Counted from the stretch's first letter, positions 41,465 to 51,107 are shown. The stretch: DNA of 64,000 nucleotides from Agathobaculum ammoniilyticum (GCF_025567315.1 NZ_JAOQJE010000007.1:81792-145791); one strand, 5' to 3'. Made by a program: numbers and translations. Notes: a model not told the origin generated them from the letters alone.

Positions 41465-43507
41465 ATGGATAAATACATCGGCAAACTGCTCGGCGGCCGG
41501 TACGAAATCATCGACGTGGTCGGCGTGGGCGGAATGGCGGTCGTCTACCGCGCGCGCTGCCATGTGCTCAACCGCTATGTGGCGGTCAAGATCCTCAAGG
41601 ACGAATATGCCAGGGATCCGGATATCCGCAAGCGCTTTTCCATCGAGTCGCAGGCGGTCGCCAAGCTGTCGCACCACAATATTGTGTCGGTTTATGATGT
41701 CGGCAGCGACAACGGCACGGATTATATCGTCATGGAGCTGATGGAGGGCGTCACGCTCAAGGAATACCTGCAGAAAAAAGGGCATCTGCCTTGGCAGGAG
41801 GCGTTGTTTTTCGCGCAGCAGATCTGCCGCGCGCTGGTACACGCCCATTCCCGCGGCATCATCCATCAGGATATCAAGCCGCAGAACGTTATTATCCTGC
41901 GGGACGGCACCGCCAAGTTGACCGACTTCGGCATTGCCTCCTTTGCTACAACACAGGAGACCCGCGTCGTGCAGGAGGCCATCGGCTCGGTGCATTATAT
42001 CTCGCCCGAACAGGCTAAGGGTTCCAAGATCGATTACCGGACGGATATCTACTCGCTCGGCGTCGTGATGTACGAAATGCTGACGGGCAAGCTGCCGTTT
42101 GAGGGCGAAACCGCGCTGCAGGTCGTTATGCAGCACCTGAACGCGGTGCCGCTTGCGCCGAGCGAGCGGCAGCCCGACGTTCCCAAGGGGCTGGACGAAG
42201 TCGTGATGCACGCGATGTGCGCGAATATCAGCAGGCGCTATACGTCGGCCGAAGAGCTTCTGGCCGACCTGGACCGACTGAAAGACGATGCGAACGCGCA
42301 GTTCCATTACAGCTGCGTGCCGGACGAGGCGGGCGAAACGCAGGTGCTGGGCCGCGAGGTGCAGCAGGCGGCGCGCCGCACGCCGGTATCGCCTGAGCGC
42401 GATCGGACAGGCGGTCGGGATCGCCGCGCACCGGCGCCCGAGCCGGAGCCGGAAGGCTTTTTCGAACGCTTGGCGGAGCGGCCGGGGCTGGCCGCGGGCA
42501 TCGCGGTGGCTGTGTTTGCGGTGATCGCGCTGCTGGTGACGGGCATCCTGCTGTTCACGGGCGGCAACGGGGAGCAGAAGATCAGCGTTCCGGCGCTTGT
42601 GGGCCGTGATATCGAGGAGATCCTGGCGGATACCGAAGTGACCGGAAACTTCACGATTAAGGAAGCGGACAAGCGCGTTGCATCCAACCGGCCGGTGGGC
42701 GAGGTGCTGGAACAGGACCCGGGTACGGGCGAAAGCGCGGTCAAGGGTACGATCATTACCGTTACCGTATCCGCGGGCGGCGATAATGTGCAGAACACCT
42801 ATAAGATCGTCGATTTCAAGGATAAAACGCTCGAATATGTGCAGGCCGCGCTGGCGGAGGAGGATATCACGCTCAAGACCGCCGAGGAGCCGTCGGACGA
42901 AGTGGAAAAGGGAAAGGTCACGCGAACCGACCCTGCCGCAGGGAAGGAGCTTGCGCGGGGCGCGACGCTGACCGTCTATATCAGCACCGGCAAGGAAGAA
43001 AAGGAGACGCAGGTACCCAACCTGTTCGGCATGACGCAGAGCGCGGCGCAGAAGGCGCTGGAGGAAAAGGGTCTCGCGCTCGGCTCGGTCAGTCCGGTTG
43101 AGAGCGATGCCGCGGCCGGCACGGTCATCTGGCAGTCCGTGGAAAAGGATTCCACGGTCAGCGAGGGTACCGTGGTCAACATCCAGATCTCCAAGGGCAG
43201 GACGCAGACGCCCGAGGGGGAGCCGGATAAGCCGGACGATAATCCGGACAGCGGCGAAACGGACAACGGAAGCGAGCCCGAGCCGCAGGAGCCGCAGGTC
43301 GGCTACGCGAGCGTTTCGGTCGCGCTGCCGGACAACACGGATATGGCGCATGTGGTCATTTCGGTGGACGGTATGGTGCAGTACGACCAGACGCATGCGA
43401 CCGATTCGGGCAGCGTGACCGTCCGCGTGAAAGGCACGCCGGGACAGCATGAGGTCACGGTCAGCGTTGACGGAAACGCATCGACCTCCACCTACACGTT
43501 CAGTTGA
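41465..43507 (+). CDS. prkC: PASTA-domain Ser/Thr protein kinase
   Basis: A 680-residue membrane kinase sensing peptidoglycan fragments or lipid II. The kinase domain (1-275) has GVGGMAVVY, Lys42 (VAVKILK), IIHQDIKPQN with Asp136 and DFGIAS. The usual HRD arginine is Gln135. A low-complexity linker leads to a membrane helix (about 342-362). Outside are three PASTA repeats (about 370-440, 443-509, 512-580), an acidic Pro-rich spacer and a C-terminal beta-rich domain (about 612-680). Confidence 0.95.
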   Translation: MDKYIGKLLGGRYEIIDVVGVGGMAVVYRARCHVLNRYVAVKILKDEYARDPDIRKRFSIESQAVAKLSHHNIVSVYDVGSDNGTDYIVMELMEGVTLKEYLQKKGHLPWQEALFFAQQICRALVHAHSRGIIHQDIKPQNVIILRDGTAKLTDFGIASFATTQETRVVQEAIGSVHYISPEQAKGSKIDYRTDIYSLGVVMYEMLTGKLPFEGETALQVVMQHLNAVPLAPSERQPDVPKGLDEVVMHAMCANISRRYTSAEELLADLDRLKDDANAQFHYSCVPDEAGETQVLGREVQQAARRTPVSPERDRTGGRDRRAPAPEPEPEGFFERLAERPGLAAGIAVAVFAVIALLVTGILLFTGGNGEQKISVPALVGRDIEEILADTEVTGNFTIKEADKRVASNRPVGEVLEQDPGTGESAVKGTIITVTVSAGGDNVQNTYKIVDFKDKTLEYVQAALAEEDITLKTAEEPSDEVEKGKVTRTDPAAGKELARGATLTVYISTGKEEKETQVPNLFGMTQSAAQKALEEKGLALGSVSPVESDAAAGTVIWQSVEKDSTVSEGTVVNIQISKGRTQTPEGEPDKPDDNPDSGETDNGSEPEPQEPQVGYASVSVALPDNTDMAHVVISVDGMVQYDQTHATDSGSVTVRVKGTPGQHEVTVSVDGNASTSTYTFS

Positions 43508-43524
43508 CAAAAGGGGCGTATTTT

Positions 43525-44424
43525 TTGATCGAAGGGATCATTCTCAAGGGCATCGGCGGTTTCTATTATGTGGATACGGCCGAAGGGCTGATCGAGTGCA
43601 AGGCGCGCGGCCGTTTCCGCAAGACGGTCGGCAAGCCGATCATTGGCGATCGGGTTATGCTGGAAATCCAGCCGGAGGATGGTACGGGCTACCTGACCGA
43701 TATCCATCCGCGCAAAAACAGCCTAGTGCGTCCAGCGGTCGCAAACCTGGACCTGCTGGCGGTGGTCGCCTCCGCGGCCCCGCCGGTGACCGACCCGTTT
43801 TTGATCGATAAGGTAACGGCGATCGCGGTCCATAAGGGGATCGGTGCGCTGGTCGTCATCAACAAAACGGACGAGGACCCGGGGGACGATTTGTTCCGCA
43901 TTTACGAAAAAAGCGGGATCGAAACGTTGCGCGTCAGCGCGCTGACCGGAGAGGGCATCGAGCGCCTGAAGGACCGCATCCGCGGCAGGGTGGCGGCGTT
44001 CGCCGGCAACTCCGGCGTGGGCAAGTCCAGCGTGCTCAACCGGCTGGACAGCGGCTTTGGCGCAGAGGTGGGTGCAATCTCCGACCGTATCGGCAGGGGG
44101 CGGCATACGACCCGCCATGTCGAGCTGCACCCTGTGGAGGGTGGTGGCTATATCGCGGACACGCCCGGCTTTTCCTCGTTCGAGACTGGACAGATGGATC
44201 TGGTGCTGGCCGAGGATCTGCAGTACGCGTTTCCCGAGTTCGTGCCCTATTTGGGCCAGTGCAGGTTTACCGGCTGCGCGCATGTAAAGGAAAAGGGCTG
44301 CGCGGTGTGCGCGGCGGTCCAGGCGGGGGAGATCGCGGAGAGCCGGCATGAGAGCTATGTCAAACTCTATGAGGGTGTAAAGGATCTGAAAGAATGGGAG
44401 CTTTTGAAAGGCGGCACGCGCTGA
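43525..44424 (+). CDS. rsgA: Ribosome small-subunit GTPase RsgA
   Basis: A 299-residue circularly permuted GTPase for 30S maturation: OB fold (1-70), NKTDED (G4), GNSGVGKSS (G1), DTPGFSS (G3), then zinc ligands CRFTGCAHVKEKGC. The TTG at 43525 preceded by AAAGGGGCG is preferred over the TTG at 43504, which overlaps the kinase stop. Overlaps thiN by 31 bp. Confidence 0.94.
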   Translation: MIEGIILKGIGGFYYVDTAEGLIECKARGRFRKTVGKPIIGDRVMLEIQPEDGTGYLTDIHPRKNSLVRPAVANLDLLAVVASAAPPVTDPFLIDKVTAIAVHKGIGALVVINKTDEDPGDDLFRIYEKSGIETLRVSALTGEGIERLKDRIRGRVAAFAGNSGVGKSSVLNRLDSGFGAEVGAISDRIGRGRHTTRHVELHPVEGGGYIADTPGFSSFETGQMDLVLAEDLQYAFPEFVPYLGQCRFTGCAHVKEKGCAVCAAVQAGEIAESRHESYVKLYEGVKDLKEWELLKGGTR

Positions 44425-45053
44425 TTTTCGCGGCCGCGCCGGAAACCGAATACGGCTATATCCGCGCGTTCCTGAAGAAGCATCCGGACGCGCTGATCGC
44501 CTGCGCGGACGGCGGCCTGCGCCATGCCCGCGCGCTCGGCCTGCATCCGGACTTCATGATTTCGGACTGCGACTCCATGCCGGAGGTCGAGGGGGCCGAG
44601 GTTGTGCGCCTGCGTCCGGAAAAAGACGATACGGACACGCAGGGCTGTCTGCGCGAGGTGTTCCGCCGCGGCTGCACCGAGGCGACGCTGGTCTGCGCGA
44701 CTGGCGGGCGCATCGACCATATGCTCGCCAACCTGTCCCTGCTGGAGGAGGCGTATGCCATGGGTGGGCGCCTGACAGTGCTGGACCGGCAGAATCAAAT
44801 CGTTTTGCATGAGGGCGGATGTCAAAAATTCAAAATGCCGCCGGAGTACGCCTATTTTTCGCTGGTGCCGCTCGACGCGGTTTTGACCGGCGTAAGTATC
44901 GAAAACGCCAAGTATCCGCTGCGCGACGCGGTCGTCACGAGGGCGGGAATGGTCACGATATCCAACGAAGCAATCGCGGACAGCTTTTCGGTAACCATTC
45001 GAGAGGGGCGCTCGCTTGTGATCTTTTCGCGCGACTGGACGCGCGTTTTGTGA
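44394..45053 (+). CDS. thiN: Thiamine pyrophosphokinase
   Basis: A 219-residue enzyme converting thiamine to thiamine diphosphate. ACADGGLRHARALG, SDCDSM, DDTDTQ and ATGGRIDHMLANL are family motifs. No TPP riboswitch seen. The rpe gene usually found between rsgA and thiN is absent. A terminator 13 bp after the stop closes the cluster that began at yicC. Confidence 0.93.
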   Translation: MGAFERRHALIFAAAPETEYGYIRAFLKKHPDALIACADGGLRHARALGLHPDFMISDCDSMPEVEGAEVVRLRPEKDDTDTQGCLREVFRRGCTEATLVCATGGRIDHMLANLSLLEEAYAMGGRLTVLDRQNQIVLHEGGCQKFKMPPEYAYFSLVPLDAVLTGVSIENAKYPLRDAVVTRAGMVTISNEAIADSFSVTIREGRSLVIFSRDWTRVL

Positions 45054-45065
45054 AAAATTCACACC

Positions 45066-45092
45066 AAAACCGCCGCTAGGGGCGGTTTTTTT
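45066..45092 (+). terminator. Terminator of the housekeeping cluster
   Basis: AAAACCGCC (45066-45074), 6-nt loop, GGCGGTTTT (45081-45089), more T. Confidence 0.9.
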
Positions 45093-45127
45093 ATCCCTTT
45101 CGTTTTTGCAATTTTTTGATAGCATAC

Positions 45128-45156
45128 TTGCAAAATGAAAAAAGGAAGCATATAAT
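45128..45156 (+). promoter_or_regulatory. Promoter of the aspartate aminotransferase gene
   Basis: TTGCAA (45128-45133), 17-bp spacer, TATAAT (45151-45156). Confidence 0.8.
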
Positions 45157-45207
45157 AAGGATTGTAGAGAGAAACGGGAACAGACTTGTAAGGGAGAGTG
45201 CTGTATC

Positions 45208-46407
45208 GTGGCATTGAAGCCGATTTCCAAAATCGCCGCCGGCGTGCAGGCGTCCACCACGCTTGCGATTGATTCGCTGTTCAAGCAGATGAAAGCAGAG
45301 GGGAAGGACGTCGTCGGCTTCGGCGCGGGCGAGCCGGATTTCCCGACGCCCGAGCATATCAAGCAGGCGGGCATCGATGCGATCGAAAACAACTTTACCA
45401 AATATACGCCGGCCGCAGGACTGATGCAGCTCCGCGAAGCGGCGAGCTACCGCCTGAGGGCGGACTTTGGGCTGGAATACGCGCCCAGCCAGATCGTGGT
45501 CGCGTCCGGCGCGAAGCATTCGGTCTATGTGGCGCTGATGACGCTGTGCGACCCGGGCGACGAGGTCGTGATCGCGGCGCCCTACTGGGTCAGCTATTCT
45601 GAGATGGTCAAGCAGGCGGGCGCGGTGCCTGTGATTGTCGCCGCGGGCGAGGCCGAGGATTTCAAGATCACGGCGGCGCAGCTCGACGCGGCGATCACCG
45701 ACCGGACCAAGGTGTTTATGCTCAATTCGCCCTGCAACCCGACCGGCATGGTCTATACGCGCGCAGAGCTGGAGGCGATCGCCGAGGTATGCTGCCGCCG
45801 CAACGTCTATGTGATCGCGGACGAGATTTACTGCAACCTGGTCTATGACGATATCGAGTTCGTATCCTTTGCTTCGCTGGGCGAGGATGTCAAGGAGCGG
45901 ACCATACTGGTTAACGGCGTGTCCAAGAGCTATGCCATGACCGGCTGGCGCATTGGCTACACGGCCTCCAATCCGGAGCTGGCCCGTGTGATGGGCAATT
46001 ACCTGAGCCATTCCACCTCGGCGCCCTCCACGATCTCCCAGCACGCGGCGATCGTGGCGCTGCGCGGCCCGCAGGAGGATATGCAGGCCATGAAACGCGC
46101 GTTTGAGAAGCGTCGGGATCATCTGGTCGGGCGTATGAACCGCATCGCGGGTGTTTCCTGCATCAAGCCGCAGGGCGCGTTCTATGTGATGATGAACATG
46201 AAAAGCTTCATCGGCAAGTCCATGTACGGGAAAACGATTGGGAGCGCGGAGGATTTCGCGCATCTGTTCCTGGAAAAAGGGCTGGTGGCGACCGTGCCGT
46301 GTACGGCGTTCGCGGCGCCTGGCTTTGTCCGCTGGAGCTACGCGACCTCGCTGGCCGAGATCGACAAGGGGCTGGACCGGCTGGAACAGTTCATCCAAAA
46401 CGCATAA
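45208..46407 (+). CDS. Class I aminotransferase, probable aspartate aminotransferase
   Basis: A 399-residue PLP enzyme of subgroup I-beta. GAGEPDFPTP, the PLP-contacting NSPCNPTGMVY, DEIYCNLVYD, Lys240 in NGVSKSYAMTGWRIGY, and the substrate Arg in FVRWSYA. Aspartate/2-oxoglutarate specificity is typical but not certain. GTG start with GGGAGAG. Single-gene unit between its own promoter and terminator. Confidence 0.9.
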   Translation: MALKPISKIAAGVQASTTLAIDSLFKQMKAEGKDVVGFGAGEPDFPTPEHIKQAGIDAIENNFTKYTPAAGLMQLREAASYRLRADFGLEYAPSQIVVASGAKHSVYVALMTLCDPGDEVVIAAPYWVSYSEMVKQAGAVPVIVAAGEAEDFKITAAQLDAAITDRTKVFMLNSPCNPTGMVYTRAELEAIAEVCCRRNVYVIADEIYCNLVYDDIEFVSFASLGEDVKERTILVNGVSKSYAMTGWRIGYTASNPELARVMGNYLSHSTSAPSTISQHAAIVALRGPQEDMQAMKRAFEKRRDHLVGRMNRIAGVSCIKPQGAFYVMMNMKSFIGKSMYGKTIGSAEDFAHLFLEKGLVATVPCTAFAAPGFVRWSYATSLAEIDKGLDRLEQFIQNA

Positions 46408-46414
46408 TGACAGG

Positions 46415-46443
46415 AAAAGGGAGGACGGATGTCCTCCCTTTTG
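46415..46443. terminator. Bidirectional terminator
   Basis: AAAAGGGAGGAC (46415-46426), loop GGAT, GTCCTCCCTTTT (46431-46442). Serves the aminotransferase and the convergent GNAT gene. Confidence 0.88.
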
Positions 46444-46445
46444 CA

Positions 46446-47078
46446 TTATTCGAGCGGCTTGAGCAGGCGGTATTCCGTGAACGCGCCGCAGGTGTGAACC
46501 TGCTTGAGCTGGAAGCCGAAATGCAGGTAAATCGGCACATTCTCCCGTGAAAAGGTTTCGAGCGCGACTGTCTGGCAGCCCAGCGCCGCTGCGCGGGCGA
46601 GCGCGCCGTCCATCAGCTCGCGGGCGACACCTGTGCCACGGTGTGCCTTGGCGACAGCGAACTGCGCGATGTAGTACGGCCGGTTGCAATAGCGCCGGTA
46701 CCAGTTCATGCTGTGTACGGCCATAACGGGCCGGCTGTTGCGTGTGAGCTGTGCGAGCAGGCGCTTGGGGATGCCGCGCAGCGCGCGGCCGCGCCGCAGC
46801 AGATAAATGATCTGCGCGAGCGGACCGAGCGGGGCGCGCCTGCACGGGTCGGTGCCGACCAGCGCGCCGGTGAGCGCACCGTCCGCAGTCTCGCAGACGA
46901 AAACATCGCCGTGTTCGAAGAAATAGTCCTGTCCGAGGCTGAGTATGGTCGGACCGACTTGGCGGGCGGTTTCCATATCCACGCCGGAAAACTGCTGCCG
47001 CAGCTCTTCCTTTTCATAAAACTGGTCGAACATCAGCGCGGCCAGCGCTGGAAGCTCGTCCTGACGGGCTTTTCTCAT
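46446..47078 (-). CDS. GNAT-family acetyltransferase
   Basis: A 210-residue N-acetyltransferase: N-terminal MRKARQDELPALAALMFDQF, acetyl-CoA loop AVAKAHRGTGVARELMDG, and VALETFSRENVPIYLHFGFQ near the end. Substrate unknown. Met at 47078 has GGAGGTG upstream on its strand; the longer frame to 47171 lacks a site. Single gene. Confidence 0.85.
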   Translation of the reverse strand: MRKARQDELPALAALMFDQFYEKEELRQQFSGVDMETARQVGPTILSLGQDYFFEHGDVFVCETADGALTGALVGTDPCRRAPLGPLAQIIYLLRRGRALRGIPKRLLAQLTRNSRPVMAVHSMNWYRRYCNRPYYIAQFAVAKAHRGTGVARELMDGALARAAALGCQTVALETFSRENVPIYLHFGFQLKQVHTCGAFTEYRLLKPLE

Positions 47079-47225
47079 GTTGCACCTCCGGTTTGTGGCT
47101 GACTTGATGATAGCATGCAGGCCGTGGTCCGTCAAGCCGTGCCGCGGCGCTGTCAAATCAATGGCACGCACGGGGGATTTCTTTGTTTATTGTTACAATG
47201 TGTGCGCAAAACAAGGCGGTTTTGC

Positions 47226-47254
47226 TTGAAATGCGCGGGATGGGGTGATAAACT
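47226..47254 (+). promoter_or_regulatory. Probable purB promoter
   Basis: TTGAAA (47226-47231), 17-bp spacer, TAAACT (47249-47254). TACAAT at 47194-47199 is a weaker alternative with no -35. Confidence 0.5.
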
Positions 47255-47256
47255 AA

Positions 47257-47283
47257 GAGCGGACTGTTTCAGTCCGTTCTTTT
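47257..47283 (+). terminator. Promoter-proximal terminator-like hairpin in the purB leader
   Basis: GAGCGGACTG (47257-47266), loop TTT, CAGTCCGTTC (47270-47279), TTTT. It lies at the very start of the predicted transcript, 45 bp before purB: an attenuator, or a terminator for transcripts starting further upstream. Confidence 0.6.
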
Positions 47284-47327
47284 GTGTTTCCACAAAAAAT
47301 GAAGATAGATCGGAAAGGACGACTGAC

Positions 47328-48758
47328 ATGAACAACGTGTACGAAAGCCCGCTTTCTTCGCGCTACGCTTCGGAGGAGATGCTGTATACCTTTTCCTCGG
47401 ATATGAAGTTTTCTACCTGGCGCCGCCTGTGGGTGTCGCTGGCTAAGGCGGAGATGGCGCTCGGCCTGCCCATCACCCAAGAGCAGGTGGACGAAATGGA
47501 GGCGCATTTGACCGATATCGATTATGATACGGCCAAGGCGCGTGAGAAAGAGGTCCGCCACGACGTGATGGCGCACGTCTATACGTTCGGCAAGGCTGCG
47601 CCCAAGGCGGCGGGCATCATCCACCTCGGCGCGACGAGCGCCTATGTGGGCGATAACACGGATATCATCCAGATCCGCGCGGGCCTGCTGCTCGTGCGCA
47701 AAAAGCTGGCCGTGGTGCTGGACAAGCTGGCGCGCTTCGCGGACGCGCACAAGGCGCAGCCCACGCTGGGCTTCACCCACTTTCAGCCCGCGCAGCTCAC
47801 CACGGTCGGCAAGCGCGCGACCCTGTGGATGAACGAGCTGCTGATGGATCTGGCCGAGGTTGAGTACCGCATTGAAAACCTGCGCATGCTGGGCAACAAG
47901 GGTACGACCGGCACGCAGGCGTCCTTTATGGAGCTGTTCGACGGGGACGAGGGCAAGGTCAAGGAGCTGGAAGCGCGCATCGCGGCGGACTTCGGCTTCG
48001 CGGGTGTGGTGCCGGTTTCCGGACAGACCTACTCGCGCAAGATCGACGCGCAGACGCTGGCTACCCTGTCCGGCATCGCGCAGTCGGCGTCCAAGTTTGC
48101 CACCGACCTGCGTTTGCTGCAGCACCTCAAGGAGATTGAGGAGCCGTTCGAGGCGCACCAGATCGGCTCGTCCGCGATGCCGTACAAGCGCAATCCGATG
48201 AGGAGCGAGCGAATCTGCGCGCTGGCGCGCTATGTCATCACGGACAGCCTGAACCCCGCCTTTACCTCTGCTACCCAGTGGTTCGAGCGCACGCTCGACG
48301 ATTCGGCGAACAAGCGCATCTCCGTGCCGGAGGCGTTCCTTGCGGTGGACGCGATTCTGAACATTATGATTAACGTGGTGTCCGGCCTGGTGGTATATCC
48401 CAAGGTCATCCACCAGCACGTGATGAACGAGCTGCCCTTTATGGCGACCGAAAACATCATGATGGGCGCGGTCAAGCGCGGCGGCAACCGGCAGGAGCTG
48501 CACGAGCGCATCCGCGAGCATTCCATGGCTGCGGGCAAGCGCATCAAGGAGGAAGGGCTGGACAACGACCTGATCGACCGCATCGCCGCGGACCCGATGT
48601 TCGGCATGACGCGCGAGCAGATTATGGAGCACCTGGACCCGTCCGCGTATATCGGCCGCTGCCCGTCCCAGGTGGACGAGTTCCTCAGCGAGTGCGTCCG
48701 GCCGGCTATCGCGCCCTATCTGGACGGCGGGGACGTCACGGTGGAGATCAACCTGTAA
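47328..48758 (+). CDS. purB: Adenylosuccinate lyase
   Basis: A 476-residue enzyme acting twice in purine synthesis (SAICAR and adenylosuccinate cleavage). Signatures: SSRYASEEMLYTFS, the catalytic-His region HLGATSAYVGDN, THFQPAQLTT, and SSAMPYKRNPMRSE (flexible catalytic loop). Longer C terminus than the B. subtilis type. ATG 47328 with GGAAAGGAC. Other pur genes are not nearby. Confidence 0.94.
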   Translation: MNNVYESPLSSRYASEEMLYTFSSDMKFSTWRRLWVSLAKAEMALGLPITQEQVDEMEAHLTDIDYDTAKAREKEVRHDVMAHVYTFGKAAPKAAGIIHLGATSAYVGDNTDIIQIRAGLLLVRKKLAVVLDKLARFADAHKAQPTLGFTHFQPAQLTTVGKRATLWMNELLMDLAEVEYRIENLRMLGNKGTTGTQASFMELFDGDEGKVKELEARIAADFGFAGVVPVSGQTYSRKIDAQTLATLSGIAQSASKFATDLRLLQHLKEIEEPFEAHQIGSSAMPYKRNPMRSERICALARYVITDSLNPAFTSATQWFERTLDDSANKRISVPEAFLAVDAILNIMINVVSGLVVYPKVIHQHVMNELPFMATENIMMGAVKRGGNRQELHERIREHSMAAGKRIKEEGLDNDLIDRIAADPMFGMTREQIMEHLDPSAYIGRCPSQVDEFLSECVRPAIAPYLDGGDVTVEINL

Positions 48759-48782
48759 GCGCGGTGGCCAGACACGGCAATA

Positions 48783-48811
48783 TTGACTTTTCTGCGGTTT
48801 CGCAGTATACT
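48783..48811 (+). promoter_or_regulatory. Promoter of secDF
   Basis: TTGACT (48783-48788), 17-bp spacer, TATACT (48806-48811). Confidence 0.8.
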
Positions 48812-48850
48812 AAATCAGTTGTGTAAGAAAACAAAGGAGGCTGTAAAACA

Positions 48851-50140
48851 TTGAAAAAGAGTGTGATTTCTTTCATCGCAGTCATGCTCGTGATCGTTTT
48901 GCTCGGTCTTTGCGCGGTAATGGGCTTTACCGTTGCAGGGCGCACGATCATCCCTGCGGTGAATGATACCGAGCACGGCATCCGGCTCGGCCTCGATCTG
49001 GTGGGCGGTTCGCGCATCGTATATGAGGCGGAGCTGCCGGAGGGCTACGATACGGGCAACCTGTCCAGCGATATGGAAACGGCGCAGTCCATGATCCGTC
49101 AGCGCCTGACCAACAAGGGCTTCACCGAGGCGACTGTCGCGCTTTCGGGCGACAACCGCATCTCGGTCGAGATCCCGCAGATCACCAATCCTGAAGAAGC
49201 CGTGCAGACGTTGGGCTCGACCGCGCAGCTCGTGTTTATGGACGCGGACGGCAAGGAGTGGCTGACCGGCACAGATATCAAGCGTGCGACCGCCATGTAC
49301 GGCCAGCCGACCGGCGCGGAACTGACGGACGAGCATTACGTCCAGATCGAGTTTACCGACGAGGGAACGCAGAAATTCTCCGAGGCGACCGCTTCGATCG
49401 CGGCGCGGAAAAATACGGACGGTATGAACTTCCTTGCCATCGTCATGGACGATCAGGCGATTTCCACACCGATGGTGGAGAACCAGCTGACGCAGAGTAC
49501 CTGCGTGATCTCGGGCGGCAACTTCACGGCGGAAAGCGCCAAGGAGCTGGCGGACCTGATCAACGTCGGCCAGATGCCGTTCAGCCTCAAGCAGGTTGAG
49601 CTTCGCTCGGTTGGCCCGCAGCTCGGCGCGAACGCCCTGCAGACCTCGCTGCTCGCGGGCGCGATCGGCATTGTGCTGGTCTGCCTGTTCATGCTGATCG
49701 TTTACCGCATCCCGGGCCTGGTCGCCTGTCTGGCGCTCGGCTTCTATATTGTCATTGAAGCGGTCGTGTTCGGCCTGATCCGTGTCAACCTGTCCCTGCC
49801 GGGTATCGCGGGCATCATCCTGTCGATCGGCATGGCGGTCGATGCGAACGTCATTATCTTTGAACGCATCAAGGAAGAGCTGCGCGCGGGCAAGACCGTC
49901 AAGAGTGCTATCGACTCCGGCTTTAAGCGCGCGTTCACCGCGATCCTGGACTCCAACATCACCACGCTGATTGCGGCCGCGGTGCTGTTCTGGATGGGTA
50001 CCGGCACAATCGTCGGCTTTGCGACCACGCTGGGCCTCGGCGTTATCATTTCCATGTTTACAGCCCTGACGGTGACCCATTTCCTGCTCAACCGCATGGT
50101 GGATTTCCATGTTCGCAGCCCCAAGGCTTACGGCGTTTAA
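48851..50140 (+). CDS. secD: Protein translocase subunit SecD
   Basis: A 429-residue membrane protein driving late export steps with the proton gradient. Helix 1 at about residues 5-27; RLGLDLVGGSRIVYEAE is the D1 signature; a periplasmic-type loop (P1, about 40-250) precedes five helices with SIGMAVDANVIIFERIKEEL (helix 4 region). Shorter P1 than in E. coli, as usual for Gram-positives. TTG start at 48851 with an AGGAGG-type site. Confidence 0.93.
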   Translation: MKKSVISFIAVMLVIVLLGLCAVMGFTVAGRTIIPAVNDTEHGIRLGLDLVGGSRIVYEAELPEGYDTGNLSSDMETAQSMIRQRLTNKGFTEATVALSGDNRISVEIPQITNPEEAVQTLGSTAQLVFMDADGKEWLTGTDIKRATAMYGQPTGAELTDEHYVQIEFTDEGTQKFSEATASIAARKNTDGMNFLAIVMDDQAISTPMVENQLTQSTCVISGGNFTAESAKELADLINVGQMPFSLKQVELRSVGPQLGANALQTSLLAGAIGIVLVCLFMLIVYRIPGLVACLALGFYIVIEAVVFGLIRVNLSLPGIAGIILSIGMAVDANVIIFERIKEELRAGKTVKSAIDSGFKRAFTAILDSNITTLIAAAVLFWMGTGTIVGFATTLGLGVIISMFTALTVTHFLLNRMVDFHVRSPKAYGV

Positions 50141-50158
50141 GAAAGGAGGAGATAAATA

Positions 50159-51073
50159 ATGAAACCCAAGTTTCCCATTCTGAAGAATTTCAAGATTTTT
50201 GGCATTATCTCCATCCTGCTGTGCGCGACCGGCTTGGTGGCTCTGATTGCGCTGCCGTTCGGCCAGAACTTCTTTAACCTGAGCATCGACTTTGCCGGCG
50301 GCACGGAGATGGAGTTCAACCTGCACAAGACGGTGGACCAGACGGTCCAGACTGAGGTGCGCGAGTTGTTTCAGGAGGTAACGGGCGTCGACCCGTCCTC
50401 GGTCACCTCGTCGGGCGACAGCAACGAAAACGTGCTGATCCGCTCTACCTCGATCGATTCGGAAAAGCGCGCGGCTGTCATCGACAAGATGGTCGAAACC
50501 TACAGCCTGGACAAAGATGGAAAAGATCTATACAACAATAACGACGTTTCCCCTTCGGTCGGCAGCGACCTACAGCGCGCGGCGTTCCTGTGCGCGGTAG
50601 TGGCGATCGTGCTGATGCTGATCTATATCACCATCCGATTTGAACTCACCAGCGGCCTGGCGGCGGTCACCTGCCTGATCCACGACCTGTTGATCATGCT
50701 GTCGGTCTATGTATGGTTCCAGATCCCGCTGGACACCGGCTTTATCGCTGCGGCGCTGACCATACTCGGCTATTCGATCAACGCGTCCATCATCGTATTC
50801 GACCGCATCCGTGAGAACCTGCGTGTGGCGCGCAAGGAGCCGTTTGAGGAGGTCGCGGAGCGCAGCGTCTGGCAGACCATGGGACGTACCATCAACACGA
50901 CCCTTACCACGCTGTTCACAGTCGGCATGATCTTTGTTCTGGGCGTGCCGTCTCTCAAGCAGTTTACGCTGCCGCTGATCGTGGGCATCGTTGCGGGCGC
51001 CTGGTCGTCGATCATGCTGTCGGCAAGCTTCTGGTCGTTCTACCGCAAGCATTTCCGCAAGAAACGTATCTGA
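50159..51073 (+). CDS. secF: Protein translocase subunit SecF
   Basis: A 304-residue partner of SecD. Helix 1 (about 17-37), LSIDFAGGTEMEFNL, then five helices with ILGYSINASIIVFDRIRENLR and a C-terminal KHFRKKR. Nineteen bp after secD behind AAAGGAGGAG. Separate SecD and SecF, unlike the fused Bacillus protein. Confidence 0.94.
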   Translation: MKPKFPILKNFKIFGIISILLCATGLVALIALPFGQNFFNLSIDFAGGTEMEFNLHKTVDQTVQTEVRELFQEVTGVDPSSVTSSGDSNENVLIRSTSIDSEKRAAVIDKMVETYSLDKDGKDLYNNNDVSPSVGSDLQRAAFLCAVVAIVLMLIYITIRFELTSGLAAVTCLIHDLLIMLSVYVWFQIPLDTGFIAAALTILGYSINASIIVFDRIRENLRVARKEPFEEVAERSVWQTMGRTINTTLTTLFTVGMIFVLGVPSLKQFTLPLIVGIVAGAWSSIMLSASFWSFYRKHFRKKRI

Positions 51074-51107
51074 ATAAAGGGAAAGAAGCGCGTACTGCGC
51101 GAAACAA

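Noticed and set aside
44394..45053. TPP riboswitch for thiN
   Set aside because: The gene overlaps rsgA; there is no leader and no THI-box sequence.
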